The notes under the pieces were generated by a model. It was not told where the DNA came from, made no database searches, and was given only the letters and a program-made list of their open reading frames with translations. DNA of 64,000 bases from Mycosphaerelloides madeirae. Taxonomy: Eukaryota; Ascomycota; Dothideomycetes; Mycosphaerellales; Mycosphaerellaceae. Location of the stretch: assembly GCA_002785995.1 (NCBI GenBank), contig NHNV01000051.1, forward strand, positions 62,001 to 126,000, in the 5' to 3' direction. The position numbers and the translations under genes are program-made. How positions within the stretch are numbered: the stretch's first letter is position 1; each line of letters begins with the position of its first letter. Positions 54,093-64,000 of the stretch are shown piece after piece.

Positions 54093-55829
54093 CTACACGC
54101 TCAACTCGGCGACCTGCGCGTGTACCAAATCCTCGCTATACGGAAGCAGAGCTTGCTTGACCTTGGTCTTGACAAACTTGTCGACAATCTCTGGGCACCG
54201 GCCAACGAAGGTCTTCGAATCCAGAAGGCTGTCAAGTTCCGGAATGATTGGCTCAAAGTAGGCGGTATTACGGATTCTCTCGATGAGATCGTTTGGTTTG
54301 CCTTCTTGCTTTACGACCGCGCCTGCTTGGTGGGACAGAACACTTGCATTGACAGTTAGTCTTCGGAATCATGAGTGTACAAATATCATGGACGTACCGG
54401 ATCTCCTCGTGGACCTCTTGTCTTGAAGCACCCTTATCCACCATAGCCATGATGACGTTCTCGGTGGCCATGAAAGGAAGCTCCTGTTCTACGCGCTGGT
54501 TGATGACGGCTTTGTTGACGACAAGGCCGTTCGAGATGTTGTTCAACTGAAATCATGAGCAAAATCCCGATCGTTAACTCAAGAAATGACTTACTAAGAT
54601 GAGGCAGGCGTCTGCGCAGAGGAACGATTCTGGCAACGAGATACGTCTAATCGCTGAATCGTCCAAGCTTCGCTCGAGCCATTGCGATGCGTACGTTTGC
54701 TCAGCATCTGCGCTGAAGTTGTGCAGTTTGCGTCCCAGAGAGCAAAGTCTCTCTGATCGCATCGGGTTCCGCTTGTAAGCCATGGCGCTCGATCCGATCT
54801 GGTCCGCTTCGAATGGCTCCTCGATCTCCTTGAACATGGCCAGATGCCGGATGTCGCTACCTATTCGTTCGCAAGCACAGCCGAAAGAGCTCAATGCGTG
54901 GAGCACATCGACATCAATCAGCCGCGAGTACGTCTGGCTGGTTGAAATCTCTGCGTCCTGGAAACCCGCCTTCTTCGTGACAAGCTCATCGAGCTTCTCG
55001 ACCATATCATGCTTGCCCTTGAAGATTGCGAGGAAACTCGCTTGCGTTCCGGTAGTACCCTTCACACCGCGAAAAGAGTTGAGAACCTCCTCCCGCTGCT
55101 TCTCCAGGCCGCGAAGATTTCTCAGGAGGTCTGTGATCCACAAGCTGGCTCGCTTACCAACTGTCACAAGCTGAGCTGGCTGGCCGTGAGTATATCCCAA
55201 ACACGGCAGGTCCTTGTACTCAATTGCGAAAGCTGCCAGCCGCTGAACCACAGCCGCAAGCTTCGGCAACACCAGATTGAGCGCATCGCGAAGGAAAATC
55301 AGATCCGCATTATCGGTCACATAGCAAGACGTAGCTCCCCAGTGGATGATCCCAGCCGCCTCAGGCGCAACGATGCCGTACGTATGCACATGCGCCATAA
55401 CATCGTGACGTCTCCTCTTCTCCTCGGTGGCAGCGGCTCCAAACTCGTCATCCTCGATCCGCACATGGTCCTTGAGCTGCTTAATCGCCAGATCCGAAAT
55501 GGGCAGACCAAGTTCCTTCTCGGACTCGGCTAGGTAGACCCATAGCTGTCGCCATGTGCTGAAACGGTTGCGAGGCGAGAAAATGAATTTCATCTCCGGG
55601 GAGCAGTACCTCGAGTTGAGGGGACTACGTAACAGTCAGCATCACACTCCAATATCAATCACAAGCCATATTCATCAAAATAGCACGGCAAAACTTCTTC
55701 CCAAAAACTTTTGCGTTTGCTCGGCGTCATACTCAAAACCCCAGCTCGTGAAATTCCATGCGCGTAGTACTTTTTCTCAACTCACTTTTGGTAGGTATCA
55801 TGATCGCCCGTCATCATGGAAGTCGGCAT
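54093..55829 (-). CDS. ADE13: Adenylosuccinate lyase
   Basis: Exons 55786-55829, 54595-55624, 54398-54546 and 54093-54342 give 490 aa. It matches the family throughout: DTYQNPLNSRYCSPEM across the first splice, IFSPRNRFSTWRQLWVYLAE, AGIIHWGATSCYVTDNADL (catalytic His region), GYTHGQPAQ, the fumarase/ASL signature SSAMAYKRNPMRSE, and the end FVGRCPEIVDKF. The enzyme acts twice in purine synthesis, splitting SAICAR and adenylosuccinate with release of fumarate. The chosen start (55829) leaves a 10-residue lead before DHDTYQ. In-frame ATGs also exist at 55859 and 55994; the latter would add 55 mostly basic residues. Confidence 0.93.
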
Positions 55830-56572
55830 GCCCGAAAGTGGCTCTGATGGAAAGACCATCACGGAAGTCGGTTGTGCGTTCGAAAAGTCGATCTTTTTAG
55901 CTTTCTGCGAGGCGGAAGGGAGGATCCGAGGCCCAAGCGAAGAGCCTAGAGTGCAAGAATGACGAAATCTTCTCCGAACCTTTGAGGATGTCACTGAAAA
56001 GGAAAAACAAAGAAGTGAGGATGGGAAAGAGCGATGGACTTTTGGCAGGTGTAGTTTTGGTCTACTTCATAAAGTTTGTCGGTGGAGTCTCCATGAGTGG
56101 ATCCTCGGTTTGTGGATGCTATCATGTGTGCATCGGAGAGAAATTCTGTGCATGGGTCTATTCGTGCGGAATCAAACATCGTAATTCATTCAGAATATTG
56201 ATGGTCTTACAATGTCTCCCCAAAAAAGATCTCCATTGATCCCTGTACCTCTATGCCCAACATATGGGGCCGTCCCTCCACATTCCATTGCCACACCTTC
56301 GGATGATAACCATCCGTCCCTCCCACTTTCTCCTAGTTCCAATACTCCTATGCGTCGAAGAGCACTCTGCATACTGTTTCTTCCTTCGCCCAAGCTGCAC
56401 TTTTCCCCCAATGGTTGGCTCTGTTGATTGGAGAAAACGTCCTTGTTTCCTGAGCATCGCCAAAACATGTTAGAAGGCTGATGTATGGGTGTAGCGACAC
56501 TGAATGGGTGACGTCTCACGCCGGAGACTCTGAATGGTGATCGTACAATGAAAATGTGATTAACTTCCTCCA
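55830..56572. other. Intergenic upstream of ADE13
   Basis: 743 bases. The part next to ADE13 is open in frame with its first exon as far as 55994. The rest is 3' flank of the small gene at 56573. No extra gene is supported. Confidence 0.45.
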
Positions 56573-56938
56573 TCACTTCTCGAAGATTGTCTTGACGGCA
56601 CCCGACAGGCTCATGTCGTTGAAAAGCCACTTATTGCTGTGACGTCCGCAGTCCGAGTATTGTACTGGCAGTGATTTTGGCACCGGCTTCGACTTGTGTG
56701 GATTTGATGAGCTTGTCTGTGCTCTACGGGGCGACCAGCTGTGTCCAGAAGTCGATGACCTGCGGCCTTCTTTCGTTTCCTTCATCTCGAAACTCTCGGA
56801 GCCTGTAGAGTTGGCCGTGCTGGCGGTGCTGGATCGACTGAGGGACTGCATCTTTTCTTTGGCCCTTTCTTTGAAGTTCTGTTTTTTGGTGTCCTTCTCG
56901 GGAAGTTTGGTGTTGTCGCGTGAAAGGGAATAACTCAT
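56573..56938 (-). CDS. Small conserved fungal protein of unknown function
   Basis: A single-exon frame of 121 aa from MSYSLSRDN. It is rich in Ser, Lys and Arg, with a low-complexity middle (SRSSTASTANSTGSESF). The C-terminus, QYSDCGRHSNKWLFNDMSLSGAVK, resembles the CGRHSNxWLF pattern at the ends of many short, uncharacterised ascomycete proteins; this is memory of a motif, not a search result. The frame is open 37 codons upstream (to 57049), but the ATG at 56938 gives a compact product. No signal peptide or membrane segment is evident, so it is probably intracellular and largely disordered. Confidence 0.6.
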   Translation of the reverse strand: MSYSLSRDNTKLPEKDTKKQNFKERAKEKMQSLSRSSTASTANSTGSESFEMKETKEGRRSSTSGHSWSPRRAQTSSSNPHKSKPVPKSLPVQYSDCGRHSNKWLFNDMSLSGAVKTIFEK

Positions 56939-57530
56939 TCGGCTGTTGCAAGATGAAAGTCTTGCGGAGATGTTGGAGTGTGATTGTCGAGAAATGGTAG
57001 GATCAGTATTGTTCCTGTGAGTCGAGGTAAGATAATATAAAAAGACCAAAAACGTGGGAGGATTTGTGGTACTCTTATGTTTCGCGCGATTATGTGCCTC
57101 TCAGCTCTGTGTCACCGGAAACCCTCGTTCCTGCACCAATGCTCATGAGACACTTTTGAGCGGATACGCCAAGTGGTAGAGACGCACGCGGAGCATCCGC
57201 CTTACGCACCAGGAATTCAAGCTTCAACATATTCCATGCAGCTTATTGGCGGAAAGCATCACCCGGACGAAGCAACGTCAGGGCGATATGCATCACACAA
57301 AGGTGAGTAATTCGAACCTTGTCCGCCAAGCAGGAGCTGAAGGATGCAGATGCTGATTGGCGAGCCCTGTGGTAGTCAAGCTGCCGTCATCCCGAGGAGC
57401 GTCTTTAGCGGCAACCAGTTCTCGTTTCCAGAGTCTCAATTGCGTACGAATCTGCCAGTTTCGATGCTTGTGATCAGTTTGCGGCACAGCACCCGACTTT
57501 GCCCTGACGTTGGAATGCTGTGTTACGGAG
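56939..57530. other. Intergenic, contains a tRNA-like relic
   Basis: 592 bases between the small conserved gene and the first diverged repeat. The only structure I see is the tRNA-like stretch at about 57161-57240. Confidence 0.4.
57161..57240 (+). pseudogene. Degenerate tRNA-like sequence (possible tRNA-Cys relic)
   Basis: Begins gcggatacgccaagtggtag, close to the acceptor 5' strand plus D-arm / A-box of fungal tRNAs. A B-box-like ggaattcaagc follows about 45 bases later, and a segment that could once have paired with the acceptor strand (tattcc...gc) comes last. A gca triplet sits in the anticodon area. The stems do not pair well, so it is not a credible functional tRNA. It could be a tRNA relic or a tRNA-derived short element. 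Confidence 0.3.
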
Positions 57531-57531
57531 T

Positions 57532-58440
57532 ACGCGTTATCAGTTTCTTGGAATTCGCGCAGCGGCCTCACGGCATGACAGTGGGCTAAGCCTCAAAGAT
57601 CTCGGATCGTGCTCGCACAGCAGAGGGTTCTTCTTCTTCTACGAATACTGAAAAGCTCGTCGTACAACCCTCGTGCCTGTCAAAGAGTAGCGCCCAGCCA
57701 TTGAAATTTTTGCGCGATTTTGTACATTGGTCAAAACCTCCCGCCTACAATGTGTTTCTCCAGGTCGCCGGTATGTTGGCGGCCTGGTAACGGATGATTG
57801 GCATCGAGCGCAGCAAACGTCCACGTTCGGGCTGAGCAGTCGCTCCCGGGCAAGTTTCGACATCTGGCGATTCTGCGTCGCCAGCGCCATCTTCTATGTG
57901 ATTACGGACTCTTTGATCCTGGAACTGCAGTGTTGCGCTGAAGCGAACCAGCAATACTGCGCCTGTGCCTCCTATGCGCGGACGGCAGTGGGGGATTGGA
58001 GATGGGTGTTTTCCGTTGTTTATGTCTGCTTGCCTCCTTTGTACCACACTTCACTGAAGCCTGCGTAGCTCGATCACGCAAGTGCGTCCTGAGCAGGATT
58101 GTCGTCGCGCCGCCATGCGAATGCCGAGCAGTGTGGAGGTCGCGCGAGCAAAGAATCCTGGGCGTCAGACGTTGGTACTCCGTAGTAAAGATGCGATGCG
58201 AGATGAAGGAACTTTGAATAGGAGGCGATCGAAGTGGACTGCTGAAGTTCTCGACGGTGGTATCAAGCAGGAGGAGAAACAAATAGATGGACAAAACATC
58301 GATCGGAAAGTGCTCCTTGGAAGAAGGAACAGGATTAAAGGATAGCGGTTTCCCCTTGAACCTTGAAGCTTGACAGATGGCTCAAGCTTCCCGATCCATG
58401 GTCCCCTTCAACGTCTTACACTCTTGCTCTCATCAAGACG
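57532..58440. repeat. Diverged direct repeat, copy 1
   Basis: Shares colinear similarity blocks with 60738-61380, interrupted by indels: acgcgttatca..ttctt and gcgcagcggcct near the left end; gtcgtacaac in the middle; then gaagtggactgct, gatcggaa.gtgctccttgga and ccccttgaa near the right end. This copy is longer and runs into the last codons of the MFS transporter gene. Confidence 0.7.
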
Positions 58441-60289
58441 CCGTACAACATCATGAGACAACCGGCTGTCAATATTTGAAGTGAAAAACGAAGCGATCAC
58501 AGCCAAGACACCAAAAGCCAGTGTACCAAGCCATACAATCCTGAACGTTATTGCATAGGCGTCTCGGAATGCAACGAGTCCAGCATCAACTACGCCAGGA
58601 CTGGATCCAGGCAAGGTTTCCAAAGCCGCGACATTCCCTTCCGACAAGGCGACCAGAAATGCTGGCAGAGAGGTTGCTGGAAGTCCGGCCGCTTCTACAG
58701 CAGGCACTACGGCCTGGACTGTATACATCTCCAGCTTGTTCATGAAAACTGAGGAGTATATCGCAGCTGTAAGTCAGATCAGTAGGCTGTTTTTGCCCCC
58801 CTCACGAGGGCTTTTTGACTTACTGGCCAACACTCCCGCAGCAGCTCTGATTCCCCCAAACACACCCGCTGCCGTACCAATCTCGGATTGGTCGTCAATG
58901 ACAATAGTAACAACCGTACTGACAATAACCTCCAGCAAGCCAATAGAAACTCCACTGCATACCGCCAAAGCAGACCCGATCGCCTGGCTCTGCGTTGCGC
59001 CGGCCAATCCCGCCACAAAGGAACATAACGCGCTCGAAATGAAGATGAGCTTCAATTTCAGCATCCCGCCGGGAACAGCGAGCCAGGAGCCAAGGAACTG
59101 GCCGGCGCAGACCCCGCTGCCGATACAGCAGGCGACTAGGCCGCCCTCGATTATGTCGGAGGTATAGAGAGCGGCGACCATATACGGGAAAAGTGCTATT
59201 GTGTTTTAGAACATTACTGCAGGGAGAATTGATGGCCTTACTATTTGCCGAGTAGTAGACAACTCCACCAACAGCCGATAGGATGTTGACGACGACAAAG
59301 TCCACGTTTCGGAAAAGGTGCATTGGAATCAATGGTCGACGGACATCCATGTGGATTTCTGTTGACAATGTAAGCGAACGGTAATCGGGACAGCAACAAG
59401 AGAAAGCAAAGATACCGTAAAAAACGAAAGTTACCAGCAGCACGAATCCGATAAGCAACGGTGCAAGGACATAAGCCGACTTCCAAGGATGCACAGAGCC
59501 TCCCCAAGTCAAGCCAAGGAGGAACAAAAAGGATCCAGCAATGTACAAGAAGATCCCTCCGAAATCCATCTCCATGATTTCCCCGTGAACAGTTCTGTTG
59601 CGATGGAGGTGTTGGAAGTCTGGCGGGTGGTATGAAACGAACCAGCATATGGTCGAAGCTGCATTGAGTCCGATAGCGATGTAATAGATGCCTCTCCAGC
59701 TCGCCGTACTGTGAACGATCATGAGGCGCGCGAGGTAGGGGCCCAGGCCTGCAAAAGGTAGCGTAGTGAGGAAGATGAAGCCGTTGATCGCAAATCGATG
59801 GCGTATAGGAACCAGCTCTCCTAGAGAGTAGTTGAACGAGAGTTGGCCCGCAGATCCCAGTCCCAAGAACACAGATGCGGCTATTAAGACTTCTATACGA
59901 TTTGCCGTTGCGCCAATTATCGAGCCGATGAGGGCGGCAATTGTGGAGCCCGTGAAGAACCAGCGACGACCGAAAATGTCTGAAAGTCGGCCTAAGAGGA
60001 CGAAAGAGACGGCTGAGAGGAGGATCCAGCCTAGAGAGATCCAGACGGCATTGGTGGAGGCTCCGAGGTCACGCTCGATGAACTGGAGCGATGTGACGGG
60101 CATGATGAAGCCAGCAAATGACGCGCAGCATGCGAGCGTGACGGCGATGTAGGTGCCAATGAAGTTTACCTCGCCATACGGGCTCTCTTGAGTTGTGTGA
60201 ACCACATCGATGACATTGTGGGTTTTTTCGAAGTCTTTGATGTGGTCAGGTCGTCGCGGTTCATGCTGAGTCTGCTGCTTTTCCGCCAT
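58408..60289 (-). CDS. Major facilitator superfamily drug-efflux type transporter (TRI12/DHA14-like)
   Basis: Exons 59416-60289, 59242-59358, 58824-59195 and 58408-58766 give 573 aa; exon lengths sum to whole codons. The first helices carry the MFS motif A loop GRLSDIFGRRW and the GSAGQLSFNYSLGELVP region common in fungal 14-helix siderophore/trichothecene-type pumps. Later segments SGVSIGLLEVIVSTVVTIVI and IGTAAGVFGGIRAAAGVLA are the conserved stretches of the C-terminal half. About 14 hydrophobic segments are visible. Members export fungal metabolites or xenobiotics at the plasma membrane. It is bracketed by two diverged direct repeats and lies beside a broken O-methyltransferase. The start at 60289 (MAEKQQ) is preferred to 60340. 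Confidence 0.88.
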
Positions 60290-60737
60290 GATGATGAATA
60301 GATCGACTAACTTGGGGTTGAAGGGCAGAAGTAGGCTCACCGCATACTACTGAGAATTATAAGGAGGGAAGCTCAGCCCTCATTAGTGCTCAGGTACATG
60401 TACACCGCGAAGGTCATGTTGATCGGTACCGAGCTGGGTGTTGCTTCTTGTGGCATGCACTCAGTGTGAAATGCTTCATTTCCAGATCCAGAGGTACTGA
60501 CACAAGTAACAAGAGCCTTTGGAATAATTGACCTGAGTCTGAGCATGCATCGGATTGTTATTGCCCGCCAATCGGTCCCGGATTTGCCTTGAAGCTTTTC
60601 GTGGGCCAAGGACCGACAGCATCCCCGTGGAACGTAAACGGCAGTCGATACGAAAGAACCGAATATGGACTCTTTGCCAACCATCTGATTCTCCATCAGC
60701 CTCTTAAGGCTGCACACTCGTTGAGACAGAAATTTTC
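60290..60737. other. 5' flank of the MFS transporter
   Basis: 448 bases between the transporter start and repeat copy 2. A minus-strand frame continues across from the repeat (to 60876) but shows no recognisable domain. It probably contains the transporter promoter. Confidence 0.4.
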
Positions 60738-61380
60738 TACGCGTTATCAATTTCTTTCGCGCAGCGGCCTTACGGCGTGACGGCCGGTTCAGCGTTAAAA
60801 GATGCCAGATCGTGCTCTTATAGCATACGGTTCTTTCATGAAAACGCTCCTGAATTAGCAGGTACTCGTCGTACAACCTTCGCGCCTTTTGAAGAGCAGC
60901 TACCAGCTATTGGCTAGAGTTTTGCAGGGGTTTTTTACGTTGTTCGAAGCCTTGCGCCCTCCGCGTGCGTGGCCTGCGATTGAGATGGGTATGTCGTTTA
61001 TGCCTCCTTACCCTCTTTCGCGCCGCTCTTCGACTGCAGTTTTCATGACCGCGTATGCGTTTACTGAAAAGAGTGGGCATTCGATGCCTATCGTGGTCGT
61101 CCGTTGCCGTAACATGGTTGCGTGGACAAATTATCCATCTCGTAGGACCTAGGCTTTGGCCGGCAAGACGCGTTTGGAGATGGAGGATCTTCGAACAAAA
61201 GCGATTGAAGTGGACTGCTTAATTTTTCGACGGCAGTTCCAACCATCAAATTTTTGATCGGAAGGTGCTCCTTGGAAAGAGGAAACGGGATGGAAGGCTT
61301 TCTCCCCTTGAAACTTTCCAGGTTGGGCCATGCTCAGACGTCACTTCCCTTCGAACTCCTGTCCTTGCTCTGCTCACTTG
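60738..61380. repeat. Diverged direct repeat, copy 2
   Basis: Same orientation and order of blocks as copy 1 at 57532-58440, but about 270 bases shorter. Its right end (cttgctctgctcacttg) matches the part of copy 1 that encodes the last codons of the MFS gene (cttgctctcatcaag), so it appears to include a fragment of a lost transporter copy. The stretch up to 61653 shows nothing else. Confidence 0.7.
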
Positions 61381-61653
61381 TATCCTCAACATCCATTTTT
61401 CTCACAACTCATTACAAGGCATTTGAACTATAGCCTCATCTCAGAAGCAGCTTTGTAGTGGACAGCATTGATGGCTGCATATTAGAAGCTCCGCGGCGAT
61501 GTATGCACTCTTGAGGCACTGTTGCCAGATCTTCGCCTGTGCCTCATGAGCCCTTTCTCCCTCAAGAACCCAGTCTTCCTTGACATCCCATTTCGAAACT
61601 TCTCACTCTATGCTCAAGATTCTCAGCAAATTTTTCTTCCTTCGCCTTCCAAT

Positions 61654-63067
61654 ATGCCCCAAAGCAGACTTGAGGGGCTTTCCTCCATCATTGCTCGCGA
61701 CACGGCCATCGTGCAAGACCACTGCCGCAGGAATGGCGTCCCGAGCCCATCATTCGCCATTGATGCGCCTCCGACCGACAGAATTCCCCCAACTGAGCCT
61801 GCCGTGGCAGCTGTAAAAGACAACGAGATCATGGCAGCGCGTGAAATCGGTCTCCTCATGCAAGGAAACGTCAATTGAATAAATCTAATGCCACTCGTAG
61901 TTTGTCGATGCTTTCGTCTTCCACGTGATCTCACGCTTCCGAATCGGACAACACGTACCAGTCAGAAAAGATGTTTCTCACGACGAGCTGTCACAATACT
62001 GTGGACTCAATGGCAATGAACTGCAACGGATCTTGCTCGTTGCTATGAATAACGGCTAGTTTTGCGAGACTCACGAAGGCTTCGTTGGCCACAGCTCTTC
62101 CTCGCGTCTGCTTGCGGACAACGAGATGTTTCGACATCGCTCTGCATTTACTTTTGAAGAAGGCTTCCGAGCGGCCGCTGAGGCGACTGATGCACTCCAA
62201 AGGCATCCGGGCTCGGAGAACCCAACGCTCTCGGTATGTTAGTCTCTTCGTATCAGTAGACCCGCTTCGCTGACCCATATGATAGCGTTGGGCCTTGACG
62301 AACAAAGCGAGCAAGCCAATGTTTGAAGAGCTCCATGAGCACCACCTGGAGCGCTCAGTCGGTGCTGCTACGGCCATGAATCAATGGAAGGCGTTCATTC
62401 CAGCCTCGCCCATGGTCGGAAATTTCCCTTGGAACGACTACGATACTGTGGTGGATATCAGCGTTGGGCATGGACCCGTCAGCCTGTCTATCGCCCAGAA
62501 GCATGCCCGTTCGAAGTTCATCGTGCAAGACCTTCCCGGTGTTGCCGCAGGAGGGCCCGCCAAAATCCCGCTCGAATATCAGGATCGCATTTCCTTCATG
62601 GCGAGTGACATGTTTGAGGTCCAGCGCGTCAAGGATGCCGACGTATATCTTTTCAGGTCGACATTCCACGACTGGCCGGACAAGTATTGCGTGCGAATCT
62701 CGCGAGCGATCGTGCCAGCGTTGAAACCTGGTGCAAGAATTGTGATCAGCGATGCATGCTTGCCTGCTGCACCAGGAGTATTGCCACGGGGCCCTGATCG
62801 AACGAAGTGGTAAGACCAGAGCAACGCCTACCTTTCCTTCAATTTGTACAAACTGACACATCCCATAGTATGTGGGACCTCAACATGATGATTCTGTTGA
62901 ACGCCAGAGATCGTGAGGCTTCCGACTCGGCAACGCTTTTTGAGAAAGCCGACAAGCGACTCAAGTTCCAAGGCGTACGCGTGCCCAATGCCAATGTTGA
63001 GGGAATTTCGCCATCTTTCTTGCTGAGCATCAATGAGGCAGTATGGGAACCTCGAGGTTGGATGTAA
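61654..63067 (+). pseudogene. O-methyltransferase, disrupted by an in-frame stop
   Basis: Reads as a class I-like fungal O-methyltransferase (sterigmatocystin 8-O-methyltransferase type) in pieces 61654-61869, 61901-62233, 62286-62809 and 62869-63067, about 423 codons in total, the usual length. Recognisable parts: N-terminal LSSIIARDTAIVQDHCRRNGVPSPSF, the dimerisation part FHVISRFRIGQHVPVRKDVSHDELSQYCGLN, KPMFEELHEHHLER, the SAM-binding region VVDISVGHGPVSLSIA (a Gly of the usual VDVGG is lost), FIVQDLP, catalytic-His motif FHDWPDK and end LKFQGVRVPNANVEG. An in-frame TAG at 62057-62059 lies inside the conserved stretch LLVAMNNG*FCETHEGF. The first gap (31 nt) is shorter than any other intron here and may mark a deletion or frameshift. 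Confidence 0.8.
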
Positions 63068-63524
63068 AGACCGGGACGATGCAAAAAGTGACTGTTCGCC
63101 TGCTTACCGGCACCTCGCGCTTACTTCGCCATCACGGTGTCACCAAATTACATGTGAGTGAATGAAACTCCAACGTCAGCTTCTGATGCAGCTTCCGAGT
63201 CCCCGAACAACTTTTCTCATAAGCACACCGCACTCTACCTAAAGTCATCGCACATTCTTACCAACCATGTCCGTTCGAGGCATCCTCGCCCGAGCATACA
63301 ACAATTGCGGTACCATCCCCACTTAGACGTCTCGAGTTACCCCGCGTTACCGACAGGCAACGCCCGCGAGGGGAAGACGTCAACTTCACGTCGTTACACG
63401 GGTAGTATATGTTTCGTCGGCACCAAGGTCTATTTTGTTCAACTTTCAATTTGTATTTGGTTTCGTTGTTGCCACGTTGATTGATTCTTAGTATTCATCC
63501 ATTCGATATCGAGAAAAAGACACA
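63068..63524. other. Intergenic between methyltransferase relic and cyclase
   Basis: 457 bases with no supported gene or repeat; presumably the cyclase promoter. Confidence 0.45.
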
Positions 63525-64000
63525 ATGGCAGACCTCCCCAATTTCGACGATCTCCCCTTGGTCAAAGGCTGGCGTAAAGTCCCACTTCCTCCCAAACTAA
63601 CAACCAAAACCCACTGACAGACCTTCTCAGGAAGCGCCTGGGGCATCTGGGACTCCAAAATTGACCCTCCAAAACAAGACATTTTCGGCACCCTCAACCT
63701 CCTCACCCCAGAAGTCATCAAATCCGCCTATAACGAAGCCCGCGACGGTGTGCACGTCTCTCTCAACTGGCCCCTCAACGGCCTCCTTAAACCGCAATTC
63801 GGCCGCAAAGGACTCGTGCACAAAACCTTTGCCTTCATCGATACCCCGATGGCAGCCCATGGATATGATGATGAGATTGAGTTCAACACGCAATGCAGCA
63901 GCCAATGGGACTCTCTGGTCCATTTCCACCACCAAGCGAGTGCGAGCGGGTATAATGGCGTGAAAACATCCGCCGCCGAACTCCAAGGCGGAAGCGAGAG
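63525..64000 (+). CDS. Cyclase-family protein (kynurenine formamidase-like fold), N-terminal part
   Basis: Starts MADLPNFDDLPLVKGWR, has an intron at about 63574-63630 and continues open to the window edge: SAWGIWDSK..DIFGTLNLLTPEVIKSAYNEARDG, LNWPLN and IEFNTQCSSQWDSLVHFHHQ. GTLNLLTPEVI and the QWD.L.HF segment (the metal-binding HxGTHxDxP equivalent in fungal members) identify the cyclase family (PF04199). The exact splice is ambiguous: donor GTAAAG at 63574 with acceptor CAG at 63630, or donor GTCCCA at 63579 with CAG at 63620; both keep the frame. Many fungal members sit near specialised-metabolism genes, but the substrate is unknown. The gene is truncated by the window. Confidence 0.85.

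Noticed and set aside
62036..62059. Possible 21-nt intron (gttgct...ctag) removing the stop in the O-methyltransferase
   Set aside because: Far below fungal intron length and would delete conserved residues of the family.

Overview
This window comes from the nuclear genome of a filamentous ascomycete. The evidence is dense small GT-AG introns (mostly 46-66 nt), Pezizomycotina-type genes (a HET-domain protein, an NmrA-like reductase, a CFEM/Pth11-like receptor, an NpgA-type phosphopantetheinyl transferase, ECM14) and gene order mixed on both strands without operons. Dothideomycetes is my guess at class level; the window alone does not prove it. Gene models were built by joining reading frames across visible splice sites, so internal splice positions are inferences supported by restored protein motifs and by exon lengths that sum to whole codons.

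Layout. 1-2541: tail of a HET-domain incompatibility-type protein, then an NmrA-like NAD(P)-binding protein. 2897-9547: RSR1/Krev-1 Ras-like GTPase, EMC1, and an atypical SDR. 10001-17631: SND1/Tudor-SN, phosphopantetheinyl transferase, and the PDX2 glutaminase of vitamin B6 synthesis. 18292-27671: CFEM rhodopsin-fold receptor, nuclear cap-binding CBP20 divergent from nucleoporin NUP82, and a DUR3-type urea permease. 28490-37832: DNA polymerase eta, a small secreted protein, a large glycosylated membrane protein of unknown function, and the carboxypeptidase-like ECM14. 38276-44489: calmodulin, syntaxin TLG2, acetate kinase, an SDR, and TAF9. 44683-55829: a Sec7-PH ARF exchange factor, UTP11, CSL4, YPT7/Rab7 and adenylosuccinate lyase ADE13. 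56573-64000: a small conserved protein, then an accessory stretch with a tRNA-like relic, an MFS drug-efflux type transporter bracketed by two diverged direct repeats, a broken O-methyltransferase, and the start of a cyclase-family gene running off the window.

Most of the window is housekeeping: membrane traffic (RSR1, TLG2, YPT7, Sec7-PH, EMC1), RNA metabolism (CBP20, NUP82, UTP11, CSL4, SND1, TAF9) and primary metabolism (PDX2, ADE13, ACK). The right-hand 7 kb differs: transporter, methyltransferase relic and repeats suggest a decayed or rearranged specialised-metabolism locus. I found no CRISPR, no intact transposon, no rRNA and no clearly functional tRNA. The most notable signals are the repeat-bracketed transporter with an adjacent dead methyltransferase, the microexons in RSR1 and calmodulin, two stop-free introns of length divisible by three, and a likely sequence error (N) that breaks TAF9.
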